DNA from: an uncultured Chloroflexota bacterium
GTDB lineage: Bacteria > Chloroflexota > Anaerolineae > Aggregatilineales > Phototrophicaceae
Assembly: GCA_937942935.1 (NCBI GenBank)
Contig: CALDGT010000569.1
Span: forward strand, 1 to 5,774
DNA length: 5,774 nt
Direction of reading: 5' to 3'
Below are positions 4,724 through 5,774 of the stretch, piece by piece. The notes under the pieces were generated by a model that did not search any database, was not told the DNA's origin, and saw nothing but the letters and a program-made list of their open reading frames with translations. Numbering within the stretch: position 1 is the first letter of the stretch; each line of letters begins with the position of its first letter. The position numbers and the translations under genes are program-made.

Positions 4724-5445
4724 AAGGGACGAACCCATTTGCACGCAAAGGCGATAGTGGAATACCGACATTATCCAGTTTGACTGATTCTATGCTTGGC
4801 GGAGGTGATACTACTCAGGGTTTATCTCACTTTGAGGTTGCCGATGGTGGTCAAATTACCATTGGTAACTTTCGCATATCAAAGACGGGTTTGCAAATTG
4901 CCGATGGTGTGGATGCTGATGAGTGGCAAGCGTTTGGACAACATATCCGCACAATGGAAACGTCTATCCAATGGATTATCGGGGATTGGCTGGCGTATGG
5001 GGAACGCCAGTATGGTAAGACCTATCAGGAGGTGGCAGAGATGACTGGATACACCTATGACACACTCCGCAATTTGGTTTGGGTGGCACGCAAATTTGAG
5101 TTGTCATCACGTAATGACAAGTTAAGTTTTGGTCATCATCAGACGGCTCTGTCTTTGTGTGAGGGGGATTCTGATGTGGCTACTCAATGGTTAAATAGTG
5201 CGTCTGAAAATGGGTGGTCTATCAAAAAGATGGCGGATGAAATTAAGGGTGTTCCCCCTACCCCACCGCCACATGACACCAAAATCCCCAAATTTTGGGC
5301 AGATATGTCTACTTTTTTATCCAAACAGCGCAAATTAGCCAGTAGGGTAGGGGAGGAAGAACGCCAAGAGATGGTGCGGGGCTTGCGCGTTCTGATAGAT
5401 GAGATAGAAGCAATCGGTAAAAGTGGAAGTAAAAAGCGGAGATAG
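4702..5445 (+). CDS. LmbU-like putative DNA-binding protein, 247 aa; candidate ParA partner
   Basis: The ATG lies inside the end of parA (22-nt overlap) behind a strong GGAGGTG (4690-4696) 5 nt away, implying coupled translation. Residues 58-182 resemble the LmbU regulator family as I remember it: TGLQIADGV..DEWQAFG (62-79), IGDWLAYGERQYGKTYQEV (93-111), TGYTYDTLRNLVWVARKF (115-132), LSFGHHQTA (141-149) and WLNSASENGWSIKKM (163-177). LmbU proteins are known as antibiotic-cluster transcription regulators in actinomycetes. The basic N-terminus (MGKRPSVKGTNPFARKG) resembles the ParA-stimulating tails of ParB-type proteins (inference). A proline-rich linker (PPTPPPH, 186-192) leads to a charged helical tail ending SGSKKRR. 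No ParB CTPase motifs are present. Its place directly after parA suggests a centromere-binding role. Confidence 0.75.
   Translation: MGKRPSVKGTNPFARKGDSGIPTLSSLTDSMLGGGDTTQGLSHFEVADGGQITIGNFRISKTGLQIADGVDADEWQAFGQHIRTMETSIQWIIGDWLAYGERQYGKTYQEVAEMTGYTYDTLRNLVWVARKFELSSRNDKLSFGHHQTALSLCEGDSDVATQWLNSASENGWSIKKMADEIKGVPPTPPPHDTKIPKFWADMSTFLSKQRKLASRVGEEERQEMVRGLRVLIDEIEAIGKSGSKKRR
5101..5120. other. 20-bp near-perfect palindrome inside the LmbU-like gene
   Basis: TTGTCAT (5101-5107) is the reverse complement of ATGACAA (5114-5120), with ACGT at the exact centre (5109-5112). Only the 5108/5113 pair fails, so 9 of 10 pairs match. The layout, a long palindrome centred on ACGT, recalls chromosomal parS sites (TGTT-N-CACGTG-N-AACA), but the outer bases differ. 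It could be a binding site for one of the operon's DNA-binding proteins or a coincidence of codons. Confidence 0.35.
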
Positions 5446-5460
5446 TACCTCCGCTTTTTT
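5431..5460. terminator. Intrinsic terminator, bidirectional
   Basis: GCGGAG (5436-5441) pairs with CTCCGC (5449-5454) around a 7-nt loop. Five A residues (5431-5435) upstream and six T residues (5455-5460) downstream extend the stem and give a U-run on both strands. The stop codon of the LmbU-like gene (5443-5445) lies in the loop. A leftward gene ends at 5467, so the hairpin can end transcription from both sides. Confidence 0.9.
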
Positions 5461-5466
5461 GTTGGG

Positions 5467-5774
5467 TTATACATTTTTGTCTAGCCAATATTCTTCGGTG
5501 GGCAGTTCTGCAAAGATGGCATAAGGGCTTTGCCAGTTTTTTCTGACCGTCTCGGCGTATGGGAATAACTCGCACAGCTCAGCCGATTTTGGGATTTCTA
5601 GTAGGGGGAACTCCCATGAATGGCGTAACCCTTCTAGCTCTATTGGCTGGAGACCTTTACCAATCCAGTGGCATATTTCTGGGTGATACAGTCGTTTAAT
5701 AGACCATACATCTTCTGGTATTCCTGATGCCGTAACTTTGTGGGGTTCAAATGGTTTGATGACCTGCTCGCACA
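5467..5774 (-). CDS. Partial leftward gene, unknown product (C-terminal 101 aa)
   Basis: On the minus strand one frame is open from the right edge to a TAA at 5469-5467 with no stop in 101 codons. It contains no ATG, so the start lies beyond the window. The protein reads CEQVIKPFEPHKV at its visible start and PTEEYWLDKNV at its end. It is rich in Trp, Pro and Glu (EDVWSIKRLYHPEICHWIGK, LRHSWEFPLLEIPKS, VRKNWQSPYAIFAELP), with a composition typical of a soluble protein. No family is recognised. The stop lies 6 nt from the bidirectional terminator, as expected for a real convergent gene. The other reading frames on this strand contain stops. Confidence 0.7.
   Translation of the reverse strand, partial: CEQVIKPFEPHKVTASGIPEDVWSIKRLYHPEICHWIGKGLQPIELEGLRHSWEFPLLEIPKSAELCELFPYAETVRKNWQSPYAIFAELPTEEYWLDKNV

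Noticed and set aside
5309..5575. 88-codon leftward ORF at the right end
   Set aside because: It runs through the terminator and into the LmbU-like gene. A different minus-strand frame (5774 to 5467) stays open to the edge and stops right at the terminator.
1..5774. CRISPR array, tRNA, rRNA or IS element
   Set aside because: No regularly spaced direct repeats, no cloverleaf or rRNA signatures, and no transposase motifs or paired terminal repeats with target duplication were seen.

Overview
The window looks like accessory bacterial DNA, most likely a plasmid, an integrative element or a phage-like region. The evidence is strong Shine-Dalgarno (SD) sequences (AGGAGG, GGAGGTG), sigma70-type promoter hexamers, a ParA-type ATPase and tightly packed genes with 3-10 nt gaps or short overlaps. 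Base composition is moderate, with AT-rich intergenic DNA. The host is uncertain. The small secreted protein, with a signal peptide ending near ...VAQED, and the LmbU-like protein would fit Chloroflexota (Anaerolineae), but this is a weak inference from style only.

Layout. Positions 1-546 read leftward: the first codons of a probable gene at the left edge (start at 31), then an unrecognised 127-aa protein gene (508 to 125) with its own TATAAT box. Positions 546-896 hold no convincing gene but much structure: a GC-rich block of overlapping inverted repeats (641-744), a perfect 11-bp inverted repeat (748-784), and a pair of divergent promoters whose -35 boxes lie in an 11-bp inverted repeat sharing its centre (about 832) with a smaller inner palindrome. 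The rightward promoter serves a 66-aa gene (897-1097).

Positions 1174-5445 form one apparent rightward operon of six genes. They encode (1) a secreted four-cysteine protein, (2) an 87-aa unknown, (3) a PolX-type (DNA polymerase beta-like) nucleotidyltransferase with an unrecognised C-terminal extension, (4) a helix-turn-helix-like protein of the kind found on plasmids and phages, (5) a ParA/MinD-family ATPase with a deviant Walker A motif, and (6) an LmbU-like putative DNA-binding protein in the position where a ParB would normally be. The operon ends in an intrinsic terminator overlapping the last stop codon. A leftward gene with no start in the window (5774 to 5467) converges on the same terminator, which has a U-run in both directions.

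Working model (inference). ParA plus a DNA-binding partner (the LmbU-like protein, possibly with the HTH-like protein) could form a non-canonical partition module lacking a recognisable ParB. The PolX-like enzyme would be a repair or end-processing factor co-expressed with it. The role of the exported protein at the head of the operon is unknown. The symmetric divergent promoter is the likeliest control point.
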